Source: Acanthaster planci (lineage: Eukaryota > Echinodermata > Asteroidea > Valvatida > Acanthasteridae). Taken from it: a stretch of DNA of 61,142 nt. The DNA lies in the NCBI RefSeq assembly GCF_001949145.1, contig NW_019091381.1, positions 3,310,842-3,371,983 of the forward strand. The letters are read 5' to 3'. Made by a program: the position numbers and the translations under genes. The notes below the pieces were generated by a model. It was not told the origin of the DNA. It searched no databases and was given only the letters and a program-made list of their open reading frames with translations. Below, in pieces: positions 23,341 through 38,300 of the stretch; positions within the stretch are counted from its first letter, which is position 1; each line of letters opens with the position of its first letter.

Positions 23341-26300
23341 ATGCCGAGGAAGAAGCCATTCAGCGGAAAACAGAAGAAGAAGCAACTACAGGAGAAGCGG
23401 GACAGGAAAAAAGGGGACGGTTCTTCTGGACAACGAACTAATGCAGGTAAAACTGGGATTTTCAAAAGAGGGCGCTGTTTTTTGTTATCATTTTTTTCAG
23501 CATGTTCTGTGTGATTGATATTAAAAATAAAATGTTTACCGTTTGCATGAAATGCATGATAGCTCATCATGCTTGCTTTAAAGTAGCCGTGGGGCCCAGA
23601 GCACATGTATGTAGTTAAGATTGTGTGAAAGTTTCTCATTGTCAAAAGTGTAACATTGTGTTCAGTAAAGTAGGCTCGACTTTGCGGGATTGTCATGATT
23701 GTAAATATGGCCACCCTCTTCCTATAATAGTACTTAATAAAAAAGGGAGAGCTACATTTTAACTTTTGAATTCACCTTGGTAGAAGACTCTTTCATCATG
23801 CTCAATAACTGAAGGGTTGATGTCAAAAAAGGGCAGGGTTTTGAGGGAAATTATGAGGGGACACTGAGTGTTTTACGGTGACACATGGTGGATTCAAATT
23901 TGCATGGCTAGTTTATCAGTAAGACAGTCACATTTTCTCACAATGTATGATTTGAAATTTGCAAAAAATAGGATCAGCACAATAAAGAGAGTGTTTCCTT
24001 TGTTTTTTGGGGGGACTTACAATTTTTGCAAATAAAATGACAAAAAATGGGGGGGGTCCCTATCCCAGGTTGGACGTTGTCTTCATTTCATTAATGACTG
24101 ACGTCTAGGGTCTAAGATTTGTGTACAAAACGACCACAAATTTGGTTCTAATATGTTCTTGGTTTACCTTGTTGAAGGAACTAATTTATCACATTTACAA
24201 GTTCTTCCTGGCCTTATCTACACATGTACATGTATCCGTTTGGGGCGTTTAGGAATTTCAGATCGAATCATAGACTGCAAAATCGAGGAAAATAAGGGAA
24301 CATAATATGCAGAGGCAGTACATGCACTGGCAAGGGAATGGGCGGTAAGTGATCACGCACAAATCGTGCTGTAGATCAGCCTTTCCGGCCTTTTTTATTC
24401 GTAAACTAAACATACAGTAAGCAGACTGAATTGGTAGTTGACAGTGAGGAGTTGGATTTTAGAGCAATGGAAAGATACATGTACATGTAGCTACATGTTG
24501 AAGTTTTTAAAAATCTCCTAATTCATAATCATACGCTGGAGACGTAAATCCATGTGAACTATGTAGTTGTTTGGAGTCTTCTGTAAATCATACATGTTTG
24601 TGCCTTCCGGTACTCTTGTTAATGTTTTTCACCACTGAAAAAATGTCACTGAACAGTTGTGTCAGTGGGCTTAAAATTCATTGGCTTGGGAGGCTGACAT
24701 TTATGGTCATGCTGGAGCTCTGTCTGATCATCGAGCGATGAATCCCCAACAATGTGCAATTTCAAAATACTCAATAATCTCAAAATGGGTGATTTTTTTG
24801 TTTTTAAATTCAGGCCCCAAGAGATCGTGATTGTTAATTGCCATTATTGACTCTCATATCAGTCTAGTTTATTAAAAAAAATGCTTATCTGTGCCAGCTC
24901 ATTTAGGAAAAGTTCTCCATCTCCAATAAAAAATGTATTCAGTATAACTTTTTAAAAGGGAACAAATCCACAGATATGAGTAAATCGCTGGCAACAGAAA
25001 TGTGCCAAAGCCTTGCTGGATAATACCCTCTCCCCTCGACACGGAACTGCCGGGAGTCTCTTAACTTCTATCGAATTGTTTGGGCACCTTTTGTCAGTCC
25101 ACCTGTTAACACATAATACATGCTATAAAAATGGCCAGGATTTTGAAACAAACACACACACAACATTGAAAATAAAAAGTTTTAGGCAATGTAAAAAAAA
25201 AAATTGGTGATCATCCCTTTTGTCCAAAAAGGGAGGGTAGGGGGAGAGGTTTTTTTTTTGGGGAGGGGGTAAGAAATCTCCACGTTTGTTTAAATGACGG
25301 CAAGTTTATGCAGGACACTGGTACAGTCGAGCTGTCTTATTAAGAGGCCCTTGGGACTTGGTCGATTACCTTGTAATAACAGGAACCTTGTATTTATCGT
25401 AGGAATAAAAACCAGTGAAAAAGAAAGAAATGGAGCCTAAAAATGTCCTTAATATAATTAGCAGAATCTTGTATTAACAGTTCTCTTGTTAATGAAGATG
25501 GACTGTTTGTTTGTGCATGCAGTCGCAGCCGTAGCCAATAATTCAGCTGCGGCCGTGTCGGATTAGTCAGTGGTGCTGTTCTGTTTACTACCCTTTCCTA
25601 GTGTGCATGTCCAATAGATGGAACAGCCTCCGATCGAGAATGAACCGGTCTTGCGCGAATTCTCAGACCGAAGGGTAAGCTTGGGATCATTTATCGTGTA
25701 ATTTTTTGGTGCCTTTTTTTTTACATTTTCCCCCTTTTTTGAAAAATAGAAAATTAAAAAAAGAATGGGTCGGAGGCATTTTGGAGGGTCAGGCGGGGAT
25801 GATCACCGATTTATTTTTTTTTACATGGCCTAACCTGAGCTGAGAATTGCCACTCTAGAAAAACAGCACCAAAGATACACGCTGCCTTGTCAAAAATATG
25901 AAATCTTATACTTAGGTCTTGACTGCACCTGTCGTGCCTATGCTTACCCTGTCAGTGAAAAATTGTACTTTAAGTGCAAAATGCATTTTTTCAAAACTCT
26001 TGCATTAAGTTTCTACTTAGGTTGAAAAAATGAAAATACATGTGGACCTTATTCCTTAAAGTTGTTCTTTCCTGTCCTAGCCATTTCACATCGCTCGCGC
26101 CAGCAGAGCTACGAATTGAATAGCAGCGAAGAGGAACGTGAGTCAGGGTCTGGCGCAGAACATGCCGGGGCCGGTATCCCGGAAGTCAGCAAGCTGAACC
26201 AGCAGCCAATCAGCAACAAGAAGCAACAGACAGATAGACAGCATGACCCCAACAGGTATGGCCTTCAGTGTTAGGGTAAAATGTCTAATATTGCCGACGA

Positions 26301-29300
26301 GTTACAACCTGCCAAAAATGTAAAGAAACTCAGATTTGGGTTTTTTGGGGGGGAGGGGAGGGAAGACATATTTCTCCATGGAATTTTTTTCGAAATTGGG
26401 CCACCCCCGCAGTAAGGGAGAAACTTAATCCATCCTTTGCTTTGAAGGAAAGATGCGCAGTGATGTATTTGAAACAAATATAAAAGCTCTGTAGGTTTCC
26501 ATGGTAACGCAAGAATGGGCCAGAATCGGCAAAGACTTACTTAACTCGCAAGATAACAAGAACTGTGTCTTGGAAATGAAATCATGACTCCAGAATCATG
26601 CTCATTTGTTGTAATATATCCTGTTTTTCTCGAGAGTAAGGTAGAATGGGGAAAACGGAGAAAGGGCTGTGTTTTGTGGAGAACAGTGAAAATGATTTAG
26701 TCATGTCAGTGGACTTAGGGAGTTAAAATTGTTTAGTGATTGTATGATGCTCAGAGGTATTTGTGAATAAAGTCTTAGTGCTAAAAATTGCACCCAGCGG
26801 CCAGCGCACCTCATAAAATACTGCTTTGGTATGCTTGTTAGGCAGTGAACATGTTGACTGTTTTCTAACATCCATAGACCTGTAACAGTGCACCAGTGCT
26901 GGGTCCATCATGTACGTAAAGTCCATAAACAGACAGAGACAGCTGGGCTGTCAAATTTCATAGCACAGTGCAGTATGTACATTTTACCGAGCCAGCCTCA
27001 TAATAAGATGTGCATCATCTGTGTACACATCGTAATCTAATTAAGCATACCATACCGATATATATAGACTTGTAATAGTTCAATCGTTTATCCTGTACGC
27101 TTGTCTGGCTGTACATTAAGGGACCGCATGGCTTTCGATATCTCTCCTGGAAATTTCGAGATAGAGTTGGTAGTGCATTAAATATTCATGGTTGTGTGAT
27201 GTGCCTTCAGGCATTTTTGTGGTAAATACGCTTAATAGACAACTCTTTCTGAAATCAAGCTTTACATTTCAGGGCCATTGTGAAAGTTGACTTCTTCATT
27301 TGTAAGCATGCATGGTGAAAATGACTAGTTGAAATATCATCGTCAGAGGTGCATGTAGGTGTCTTTTGTACACCTGCCAGCAGTTGATATCATCGAAACA
27401 GTCTCTTGGGGAGACATCTCGTGATTGAACCCCACCGCCTCTCAAGAAGTGTGCCGTTGACATCTGCGTGCCTAATTGCCCTACTTAAAACTGTACTTGA
27501 GGGCAGAATTTAATGCAGGTGTATCAAACTGCTTGGTCCGTTCTCTCATGAGAGGAAGCCTTTTCTTCCCTGAGGGAGTTTACGGTTTTTAAGTGCCCCA
27601 GGAACCTTTGAATTGCAGATTTGCCCTAGAAATGTTTAAGAGTGAGGCAGTCATGAAAAATTATAATTTTCTTTCTACACGGCGACCATCTTCCATTACA
27701 TGGGCAAAGTATGATCAATTACATGTTAGTGTACGTGTACGTCTCATACTTAAGGCTGAATAGTGATTGTAGTGCAGTTTGGGAAACTGGTCCGTTCTTA
27801 AATTCTGTAAGCTGAACTGTGGTGCATGTATACGGCATTGACATTTAGACTTTGTCAGTCTTGGGTAATCCTTCTTGGGCGTGTTAGGAAAGGAACTGTT
27901 TCCATTGCAATTTCATGTTGAATTTCTGATGCCACATTTCTCTGAATGTGATCAGATGTGTACGTACATGTATGCACATGATACATGACGATGTTCATGT
28001 ACATGGGTAGGTTTCGAGAACATCCATCCAGGCTGAAAAACATTCATCCGGAATTCGTCATTTGACATGTTTGAAGAACAACCCTCTCTCATAAATTTAT
28101 CATGTCGACAGAAAAGTACATGACTTATTTATCAGGCAGGTCTTGCATTGGTCAACATCATTCAGTGTGTCTGAGTTGTTCATGTGAACACAGGTGCAAG
28201 TTATACTGTCCTTTTATAGCCTTGCTTTGCAGCAGTGATATGAGGAGACATTTAAGTCCTGCCAATTGAAACGGCGGCAGTCATCAAAACTGTAGCAGAC
28301 TGCCATAAATGGGAATTTAAGTGAGCAACGGACAAACCAGGCATGTCACCTGATGTACAGTAGATTCTTCGTATTTATTTTCGGGGAAGGGGTGTGAGGA
28401 AGACCATATCCTACATGTAGCAACTACGTGCACATGCACAACATGTAGGTGGAGGCAATTTCATTCGGGGAATCATCAGCACTGCTAGACACCGGCAGCC
28501 GAAATCAATCATTCCTGAAAACCTTTCTGGACGTCCCTGGGAGATGGCCAGGTAATGGCGCCATGATTGAGCAAGGAGAAAAGGATCCATGGCCATTCTA
28601 CATCCTCCCCCCTTCCTGCAAATGTACATGTTGATTGAATACCTAATTGAAAGAAGGGCCCAAATCCAACAAAACCCGTTTTGAGTTAAAAAAAACAACC
28701 ACCGGAATATTTTTGAAGGAGTTGCAAAAGAAATCCATCAGATGTAACTCTCCTAGGCCAAAATGGTGGAATGTACAGTACATGTACGTGTAGGGCCTTT
28801 CTTTCAAAGAGGTCTTCAGCTGCTCTCTAAATTACTTAAATTATGCAAGGAAAGAACAAGTACATGTAAGTCCAGTGTTAAAACAAAAATTTGTATCCGT
28901 CCTCTTAATTCAAGCAACTATTTTTCTTTGTATGTCCTTTGTTTTTTCTGTGACCCTCATGATTCCCATCCAGCCAAACCTCCAACACCAGGGCCTGTTG
29001 GAATCTGTTAGGATGGGTACATGTACCGCTGACTGGTCTATGTGGGAATACCACAAATAAACAATCCATCTGTGCATGTGCACACTTTACATGTACAGGT
29101 ATATTGCTTTGGCATTTGCAAGGATGAGGAAGGTTCCTCGTAAATCACTCTAGGAGGTTAGGGCTAGTGTATATCCTCCCACCTCTAAACTTGTACCTGT
29201 AACTGCTTCTCAATGTCTCCTGTCTACTGTTTTGTTTTTTTTTAGGCTTGTGAGCCACAGTGCCAAGGCTCTTTTGAAGAATTCTTGGCGATTGTTACCA

Positions 29301-32300
29301 GCGATGCACGCTTAAATTGATATTAATCATTCATTTATTGTCCACCTTCCTTTCCTTTTCCTGTCACAGATATCGCCTGCATTTTGAGAAGGATTCCAGA
29401 GCCGAAGTTGAGAGGAGAAAGAAGCAATCTATGCAGCCGTTTGAAGTCCTGCCTGAGGTAATGTCACGAGGTCACTGAGGGTGTATAGGATTAATCCCAT
29501 GGCTCGCCAAATCTGGGCTCTCTGAATTTTTCTTCTCCTGTGTTTTCTTAAGTGAAAAGCACCATATTCATCAGTAGGGACATGTTACACCTGTACAGTT
29601 AAGCCCAACATTGTTCATACCATTCCAAATTCGAGCAACATAGAATTTACAGCCACAAGACCATAGAATTGACAACCAAAAGCATAGATCTTTGTCCAGA
29701 TCAGCTTTTGGAAATACTAGTTTTTGTGAGCCTGGGTTGACCGTCAGTCCAGTTCAGATGTTTGAACAAAGTAACAAACTGCCACATTTTTCAAAAGAGT
29801 TAGAATAATTTGGGGCTCAACGGCAGGCAACAAAATTCTCAAAATGAGATCCTGCGGCTTTAATGTGTCACATGACTTCACCTTAAAATTGCACTTTTCA
29901 CAGGCCAATATTTAAGGAACCACACGTCAGAGTGAAAGTTGGTATGTTTACAGGCCGGGGCATGTTAAAGTAACGCTACTGTGAAGTTCTGATGATGTCA
30001 CCACTTGTTATGTAGCATCATCTTAAAATTGCATATTCATTAGGCCAGTTTTGACGAAGATACCACTGTCAAAACTGTCACCCATGTGAATACTTAACCC
30101 CCCCCAAAAAACAAGCTGTTTGTTCATCATGTGACAAAGTCATATTTATTATTTACAAAGTTTTCATGAAAACAACCAAATGAACCCATGTTTTCAATGT
30201 TAGATGTATGTCTACATGTTATGCACACATAGAGAGAAGTCCTGTTTTTCAGACTAAATGTTCTCTTTCTTTTTCAGTTTTTAAATTGTTCACATTTCAA
30301 ATGTATTTTGCGTGGACGTACATGCACCGGTTTACACTGGTGCACATGCACCTGTTTACACTGGTGCATATGTACCGGTACCAGTATGTAGCTGTTCATG
30401 TAAAACACAGTAAAACATGAAATCACAAAAGAACACCGTGGTTTCCACCAGCTAAATTGCCAAAATCCGACCTTTAGTTTGGTGAGATTGTCAAGAGTGC
30501 GCCGCACTTTGATGTCGCTTTCCGTGAGGTCCAGTGTCCACATTTTGTTTAGAGTGCAAAACGTGCATTAGCAATTCACAGGCCCTGAAGAAATGCTCAA
30601 GATGTTAATGTCGAGAATTAATACAGCATGACGGAAGGAGCGTCCACGACCACCTAGGGCGTTTGCTTTGAAAGTATTGTTGATGTGTGTGCAATGGGGC
30701 CTGGTGCTCATGTGAGACAAGGATAGGGATCATCAGGGAGGCTGTCGTCAAGGGGCCTGACTTGAGTAATTGGATGTAGAGCAGGTGATCCATATCACAC
30801 TGCAAGTTTCTTGACATCCGGTCCTCTAGGCACGTTCGTGTTGACGCTACGCCAGCAGCGGGCTCCCCACTGCATCGTGGCGCTCTCTCTCTCTTTCTTT
30901 CTTTCTTGGTCGGATTGAGTCTTGTTTTCCCGGACGCAGCATTGCTGATGGATTGTCGAGATTTACATCTGCACAGATTTGAGCAGCATTATTCCCAAGT
31001 CGGGCATTGGACATTGATGAGCAAACGGCCGACGCAAGACTGAAGGTGTTAATGTCAGCGCGGACGGAACCGGTGACGTCATTGGTCATAGCCGCTGTTG
31101 CAATCCACCTAACATTCCAAACTGATCATCTCATTACAGACAGTATGAAGCCAGTCGAAAGACATCCACTGACAACTACCGGCACAAATTGCAGGGTAAC
31201 AAAAATCATATAAGAGAGGTCAAAGCAAAACCACTTCATAACAATTCAAGGACCTTTTCAGGGTTCAACAAAGTGGGCTAGAGAAGTACGTACCTTGATA
31301 AAGATTGATAATTAAATCAATTGGAAATTACCCGTGGTAATTACATGTACATTGTTCCCATATGGAGATGGCATATTTCCCTGTTTCTACACGTATGCCT
31401 GCTTCTATCCCTGTCACTAGAAACCCACACATTTGTGGATTGTAATATTAACCCGCAGAAAACAAACCCAGACACCCCTCACTCGTCAGCTTGTCCTCTC
31501 TCCCCCCTCATAAAAAAACATGTGGTGTCCACCAACATGTCAACCAACAAAACTCTCACGCAACCAAAGAGAAACCACATGAAAGAGTGGAGGTTTTTTT
31601 TTGCACATGGAGTCTGTCTTGATCACAGGCCGCCTGGCCGGTTGAAACGGGATCCACCAATGAGGAGGTTATCATCACGATGTACCATCTATGGGCTGTC
31701 TCTTGAGAATCATGAGGACTCAATCTGTGGGACTGCGGTTACACATTAAACACTAAAACCTGTTTGCACTTGGCTGTTGCCCGCCCAGGTATTTTGCAGG
31801 AGAACGCTCTCTGCAGACATTGCCAGGGTCTGCCTACACACTGTACGTGTGCACCAAATAAAAGCGGGAATGCGCTCACAGCGGAGTTTTGCTTCCAATA
31901 ATTGCAGTTATTGCCGTGTCCAAAAAATGGCAACATTTTGTCTCAAATGTACTTGAGCTGCCTGCATTTTAACAATTATACAGTCCATCATTTGCAGTTA
32001 CCCAAAGCTTGACCGATGACATTTTTCTTGAAAAGCCTACTTGCTTAAAAAAGAGAGTCATGGGACTAAACTGCTCATGAAATTATGCTTTCCGGCACTG
32101 TCATGTTAAAGAAAACAATGAAAGGTGGCAATTTCCAAAACACTGGAGGCGGAGGGGGGGGCAGTTTCCCCCTCCCACTTTTTTCGACTGGGGGCATGGC
32201 CCCTCGCTTTTTGCAGGGCCTGTAATGGAGTGGGGCTTAATGGATCGGCCTATTAGTGGCTGATGCCTGGTGGTCTTACATGTCATCTCCTCCCCCCTTG

Positions 32301-35300
32301 AAAATTGTTCTGCTGCCGCTGGTCTAAAGGTTGTTGGAAAATTGTCATTAGCAGTTCGTTTTTAATTCAGCAAAGCGTGGGCACACATGTTGACACTACA
32401 CACGCTCTGGCGGTTACTACACCATACTTTGTCAGTTCAGTGTGCAACATCGCATCTAAGCTGTCGCCTGGCATTCGCTGAGTTGAAGTGTCATCAGTTT
32501 AGATGTTGCTCGGCCCCTTTTTAGTGTTTGAGCACTTTTTTTGCCTCAAATGAACGTGATGCACAGTTGACAAATGATGTACTCTGCCTTAAAGTGCCAA
32601 AACAGCCTCGCCAGTCACAAAAAACAGGACGGCGGTCGGCGGCTACACAGCACAGCTGCCGCTGTGGATAACAGCGACGCTCAGGATGTTAATTTGCCAG
32701 ACTCACAGAGGGGGTTCGCACTTGGATTATTAACTCACATTTGAGAGCACTTCATCACCAGCTCCTCAGGGAGACCACAGAGCACAGCTTGTAATGGGTT
32801 CCCTAGACATGTTTGCTCTTGGTGATGGTTAGGCCTGGTTTAAGACTGGCAAGGTTTGAAGGGAGGGAGATGCTCAGAGGAAAATGCCATTTGGGTGGGA
32901 AGAAGTTAGGGTGGTTAGCTTTGATTATGCTCATCTGAATGAAATTCCCAAGAAAATGTCATGTTTGGAATAAAGGGAGACTTCGCGGAGCGATTGGTTT
33001 GTGTCGTTCTTACGTCGTCATCAGGTGCTGGAGTGAATTCTCGCAGTCGGTGTATAAGTGAGTGGCCCTTGGCTAGCACCCGTTAGCACTTCTTCAATGA
33101 TTTCTCGCTTCACCTGCAAAACTGTGCAGTAGTTCAGATTACCATTTTTTCTCCCCCTACCTTATTGACGGAGTGCTCCATACTTACTGCACTCAGCGCT
33201 TACCGTGTGGGCAGTACCCATTCAATCACAACCAAAATTCAATCAGTTCTCATGTCAGGAAGGGTGATTGTGGATAGCTGTTTCCCGAGGACATATTCAC
33301 TCGCTGATGCAGGAAAGAGATTATTGCTCGAAGACACGACTCGACAAGGAGCCCAATTCAACTATCTGTACGTTGTATATGTATTAATGGAAGGAAAGTC
33401 AGGCAGTGGGGCCAATTCATCTCTGGAGAGTAACATTGCGTCCGTATTTGGGGGAGGGGAATGAAATTCACCCCCCCCCATTAAAAAAAAAAAGCGATTG
33501 CATTTTTCAAATAAACCATGTTTTTTTCTGCTGAACCAAACCATGATTTCACTTCACTTTACATGGGAAAACTTCAATCAGTTTTACAATACTGACGTGT
33601 ACATAAGTTTTTACATGTTCTATGCACCTTACAAGGAGTTTAAAGTACATGTACTGTACATGTAGGCTCATACTTGATGGGAGTGCATATTTGTTAGATC
33701 GGGGGATTGGCAAAATATCGAACAGATTTTGACTCGGGCAGATTTCACCGTAATTGCTCCGTGACGCCATTTCACGTTCCCATCTTTCGTTTGCACTGAG
33801 CATCGAATAGGGCTGTTTTCTGCATGTAAATTGTCCATGCACAATTGAGCACAATGAGCTGTCCAGCCCGGGAAGTCATTGTTTACTGTAGGTATCCATT
33901 CTACACGGAGACTCATCAGTCTGAAATTTCAAATTAACGATGTGCCACACCATCATTTAATACATGTATACATGTACTGTACAGTAATCATACACTGTTA
34001 CATGTAAGTGCAACTTACGCTGTCTTCTGCAGGGATAGTAATTAGTGTGAAATATTGACTGAATATTTGAAAGTGATTCTGAATGATCTCCTCCTCTTGA
34101 CCTATGTGAGGAGGATCAAAAATTAAACACGTGTGATTTTTGTCATGTCTACCGCTGGGGATGCATGGCATCTGAAATTGAAGCCGAACTTGATGTAAAT
34201 TAATGTGCAGGATGCCTCAATGCCCATGTACGGTACGCGGACTGGTATATCTGCTCAATTTTTCATTCCACCCCTGTCACTCCGGCTTAAAGGAGAACCG
34301 TGAGCCTCACGAAGCAGGGGAAAAAAGCCTTGTGAATGGAAAATTCAGTCTTTACACACTGCTGTGAATGTGGCATTTGGGAGTTATACAACTGTCCAAA
34401 GTACATGTACCTTGTGGAGGCGATGTTGGTGTCTCTGTGAAGGTCTGCCGGCAGGATCAGATTGTGGATGAATTTATAATTCCCATGCTTGAAATGGCAA
34501 TAATACCTCAGCCTGTTCCGCGTGCACCAAGGCCCAGGTCATTAGTGCTTCAGCTGTAATGCACGTTACATGTACGTAATGTAATTAAATGCTGATTAAA
34601 TCTGGCATGTGGGAGGGGAGGGAGTAGCACTCTCTTCTCCCCCACCCTTTAAAATCGCGAAAAGTGCACAAATTTGACCTCGGTTCATTGGCTTTGTTGA
34701 CCGGCTGACAAAAAAAAAAAATATGTGAACCCTGGGGTTTACCCAAGAAATTTTTCACCCTGTCATTGATCGACGGAAATGACGAGGAATTCATTTCAAA
34801 ATAATGCCTTGCTCCCGTGGTTTTTTTTTCAATGCCTCATTTTTTGTACTTGAAAAATCTCTGTCTTTGCTGTGCTCATGCGGAGGTACTTGCCGCTGGA
34901 TCTTTTCACCTTTGATCCATTGAAATTCTCGTTTGCTATCACCGCAGATAGACACTGTGCTTGCTTAACGGTGCCCGAGGCTTTGTTCCTAGATGAATGC
35001 CTATCGACATGCACACTCAGGGCGCGATCATTTAATTTAATGCATGAGTCATCGGACCGTGATTTCAATGGTAAAAATATGCATTTTGCAGGTGATTTTT
35101 GTAAACATATTTTTATGGTTCATGAGTACAATTGTACATGTACATGTTGTTGCTGCGTAACTTTGTCGCTACTGGAGCGACGTCTTCATTTCTTCATCCC
35201 CTTTAATTTACCAACGATTTAAGTAAATTACATGTCATACCAAACATTTTAAAAATGAGTTTAAAGCACACCAGGTACATGTATACCAGAGATGTGACCT

Positions 35301-38300
35301 TCATGCTTCTCAGATTTATCCCAAAAGCCAGTTGCATTTTTTTTGGGGGGGGGAGGGTTGGGAGAAGATCATTTAACTGTTGTAGTGTTAAAGTCCAAGC
35401 ACTGCTTAGCTATATCTCAGCTATGTTGTATATTGACTGCATCCAATTATTACAGCTGTCTCTGGAAATACCATTGGCAGTGATGGAAGCAGCTACCCGT
35501 AGCCAGTAGCCTTAGACATGCACATTAGTGTTGTAGGTCTTGATACTTTTTTTTCTGGTCTCGGTCTCGGTCTTGGACTTTAAGGTCTCGGTCTCGGACC
35601 ATCAGGTCTCGGTCTCGGACTTCCAGGTCTTAACTACAACACTGATGCAGACATGCCTGTCTTGGCTATCCATAGCCAGTGATGCATGTGGGGGGTGCTC
35701 TTTTGACCTCTAGCAAGGGATGAACTAATGTAAATAGTTATTAGTATTCCGTGTTCCTCTATATTTGCATGTATAAATATTCTATTTACCTAAGTGAGGA
35801 AAATGGAATTGAACATGGTACGTACATGTAGATAGATTGAAGGAATTCAGTACAGTTTTAGAATTGAGGGTATTGGTATTCATCATTTATATGGTCGGGT
35901 GTCGGGGCTAGACTTAAATGTTCTGGCATCCAGCACCCTTGGCTGCAGCAAGCAGTTAAAGCCTAGATCCCACAAAATGAGTCTTGGGGCAATTTGTCCA
36001 TTGTGCTGTCTCATCAGCTTTGCTTCAGAGAGAGAAAACTGAGTTCTTTGTTTTGGCATATTATTCCGTTTGGCATCTCAATGAAAATGGGTGTTACATT
36101 GGCACAAAGTGTCAAAGGTCTTGTCGATTTACATGGTGCATATTCGAAGGTTATTTTAAAGGCCCTTAACTCACCAATGGCTCTGGTGACTTGCACCTCA
36201 TGTTGTGTCAGTCACAGGCTACCGTAGCCGTCACAGGCTACCGTAGCCTCCACAGGCACGTTTGTTACTGTCGGCATCTGCAGCCAAGGATATACCTGTT
36301 GAGGTCTTAAACCAACTCAGCACGTTTTCCCAATCTTCCCCCCTCCCCCCACCCCGTCTCCCGGCAGGTAGCCCTCGAGGTGGACCTGGAGGACATCTAC
36401 CGGCCTGGCTCGGCGCTGGACATGCCCAAGCGGCCCACCTGGGATTACAGCCTCAGCAAGGAGCAGGTGGAGGCTCGAGAGGAGGCCATGTTCCAGGAAT
36501 ACCTGCAGAACATCTTCACCAAGTACTCCTCCAGGCAGCTCAGCTACTTCGAAATCAACTTGGAGGTGATTGACAGTACATGTAGTTATCTTCTTTGATT
36601 TTTGAAAACATTTCGATTTGATTTACAACCACTGTTATTACAGAATAATCTTCAAAATTCATAAAGAATTTTGTGAGTTAAATTTTAAGAAACAGTGAAG
36701 CATTTCATTTAAAGAGCTCCTCTAAGGAAAACATGTTTTCTCTGATTTTATCTGTTACAATAAATATGCATGTAGCCATTGTTTGGCATGCTCAAGGGTT
36801 TATCCACTACAAACACAGGGTGAGGGTTCCCCTCATTTTCTCTGTTTTCCCAGAATGATGCAGTCTACGCTCAGAAATCGCATCTTGGCATGAACAGAAA
36901 AAAAGCCATTTTTAGCTTGTTATAGTTTAGTTCTGAAGACAAACAACACTGCATTTGATTTGGATTCTTCCATATTTATTTGAATAGATAAAAATCAAAG
37001 AAAGTATGTTTTCTTTAGAGGTGCTCTGTTAAGGTTCATCATGTGAGCACAAGGATTTCAAATGCAAACGGACTCATGCACGCATTTTTAGAATTCACTT
37101 TGGGGCCATTAATAAAGTGATTATTTTAGTTAACAGAAATCTTGTAACTTCGTTCTCAAGTATGATGAAAACTTCATTAATATGAAAGAAATTAAGTTTA
37201 ATAAGACATTTACATAGATTCACTGTTCAATTCAAAACTTTTACGCAATACACCCTAGCTTTAAGCACTTCCTTACCTGCTTACCAACACAAAATATACA
37301 GGCTGAAGATACTGGCAGAAGTTTTCGAATAGACTACATTCAAAGAGGAATTTGGCCGTATGTGCTCTGCATGCCTCTCACCTAACCTGTAAGGCACACA
37401 GTGAGTTCCCACCAAAGAACCAGCGTTGCATTGTAAAAGCATGCTTTCTGTAGAGGCTTTGCATAAAAGCCATTCTGCAGGGCAATTTGTTCCACAGGGA
37501 AACCTCCTTTGTGCATACATGTACCCTGTGGAACAAAGGCACTGGCCTATAAGATGGCAGCCACGCAAACCCTCTATTGTTCCTGCATGGAGTAGATAGC
37601 TCAAGCTCTTTCTCGGGCAAAAGTGTATGGTAAGTTTTTAGTATCTAGGTTAATATTGTAAGTGGAAAATCTTTGTTGTCAATTTTCCACCCTCTGCTTC
37701 TGATACACCCTTCACCAGACGTGGAGGCAGCTATGGCGAGTCCTAGAGATGTCCGACATCATCCTCCTGATCACCGACATCCGCCACCCGGCCCTCCACT
37801 TCTCGCCGGCCCTCTACGACTACGTCACCCGGGACCTTCGCAAGCACCTGATCCTGGTGCTGAACAAGATCGATTTGGCCCCGCCCCCGCTGGTGGTGGC
37901 CTGGCTCAGCTACCTGAAAGAGAAGTTCCCTGACGTCCACGTGGTCTGCTTCACGTCCTTCCCCCGGGAGAACCTGATGCCCAACAGCGTCGACCCAGGA
38001 AAAGGTGAGAGCATTGGTCAGAGCCGGTATTTAATCAGGAAGTGATGCTAGTTATAGAAACAATAAGAAGACCAGAATTCGGCAACATGGTCCTCTGCCG
38101 ACCCATAGGAGCAGGCGCCTACAGGCCATGCAACAGCTTTCAGTGACATCATGATGATCATGATGATAGCACTGAGTCAGTTCTGTGTTTCAACTACGCA
38201 TACAAAATCCAGTGCATAATTGTAGGGGTCGGGGACCTCTTTTGTTGTCAGAATTTTAAGACCTGTGGGCCAAGTCCGATCAGCAACCTCGTTTCCACCA

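Larger units (their letters stand above)
29458..36367. other. GNL1 intron 3 (6.9 kb)
   Basis: The largest intron in the window. It holds a 24-bp tandem duplication (30321-30368), a relatively GC-rich, low-repeat block at about 30780-31100 with a CRE-like site, many TACATGTA palindromes (33640-33665, 33960-33985, 35130-35145), a foldback element (35527-35643) and a short direct repeat (36211-36257). The open frames inside, up to 142 codons, match nothing I know. Confidence 0.6.

Noticed and set aside
31074-31086. Interpreting CRE plus inverted CCAAT as an MHC-type SXY module
   Set aside because: The spacing and S/X1 boxes are absent, and no MHC gene is nearby; the resemblance is only to two common motifs.
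31321-31749. 142-codon open frame in GNL1 intron 3
   Set aside because: No recognisable domain, low-complexity start, and it sits in intronic repeat-rich DNA.
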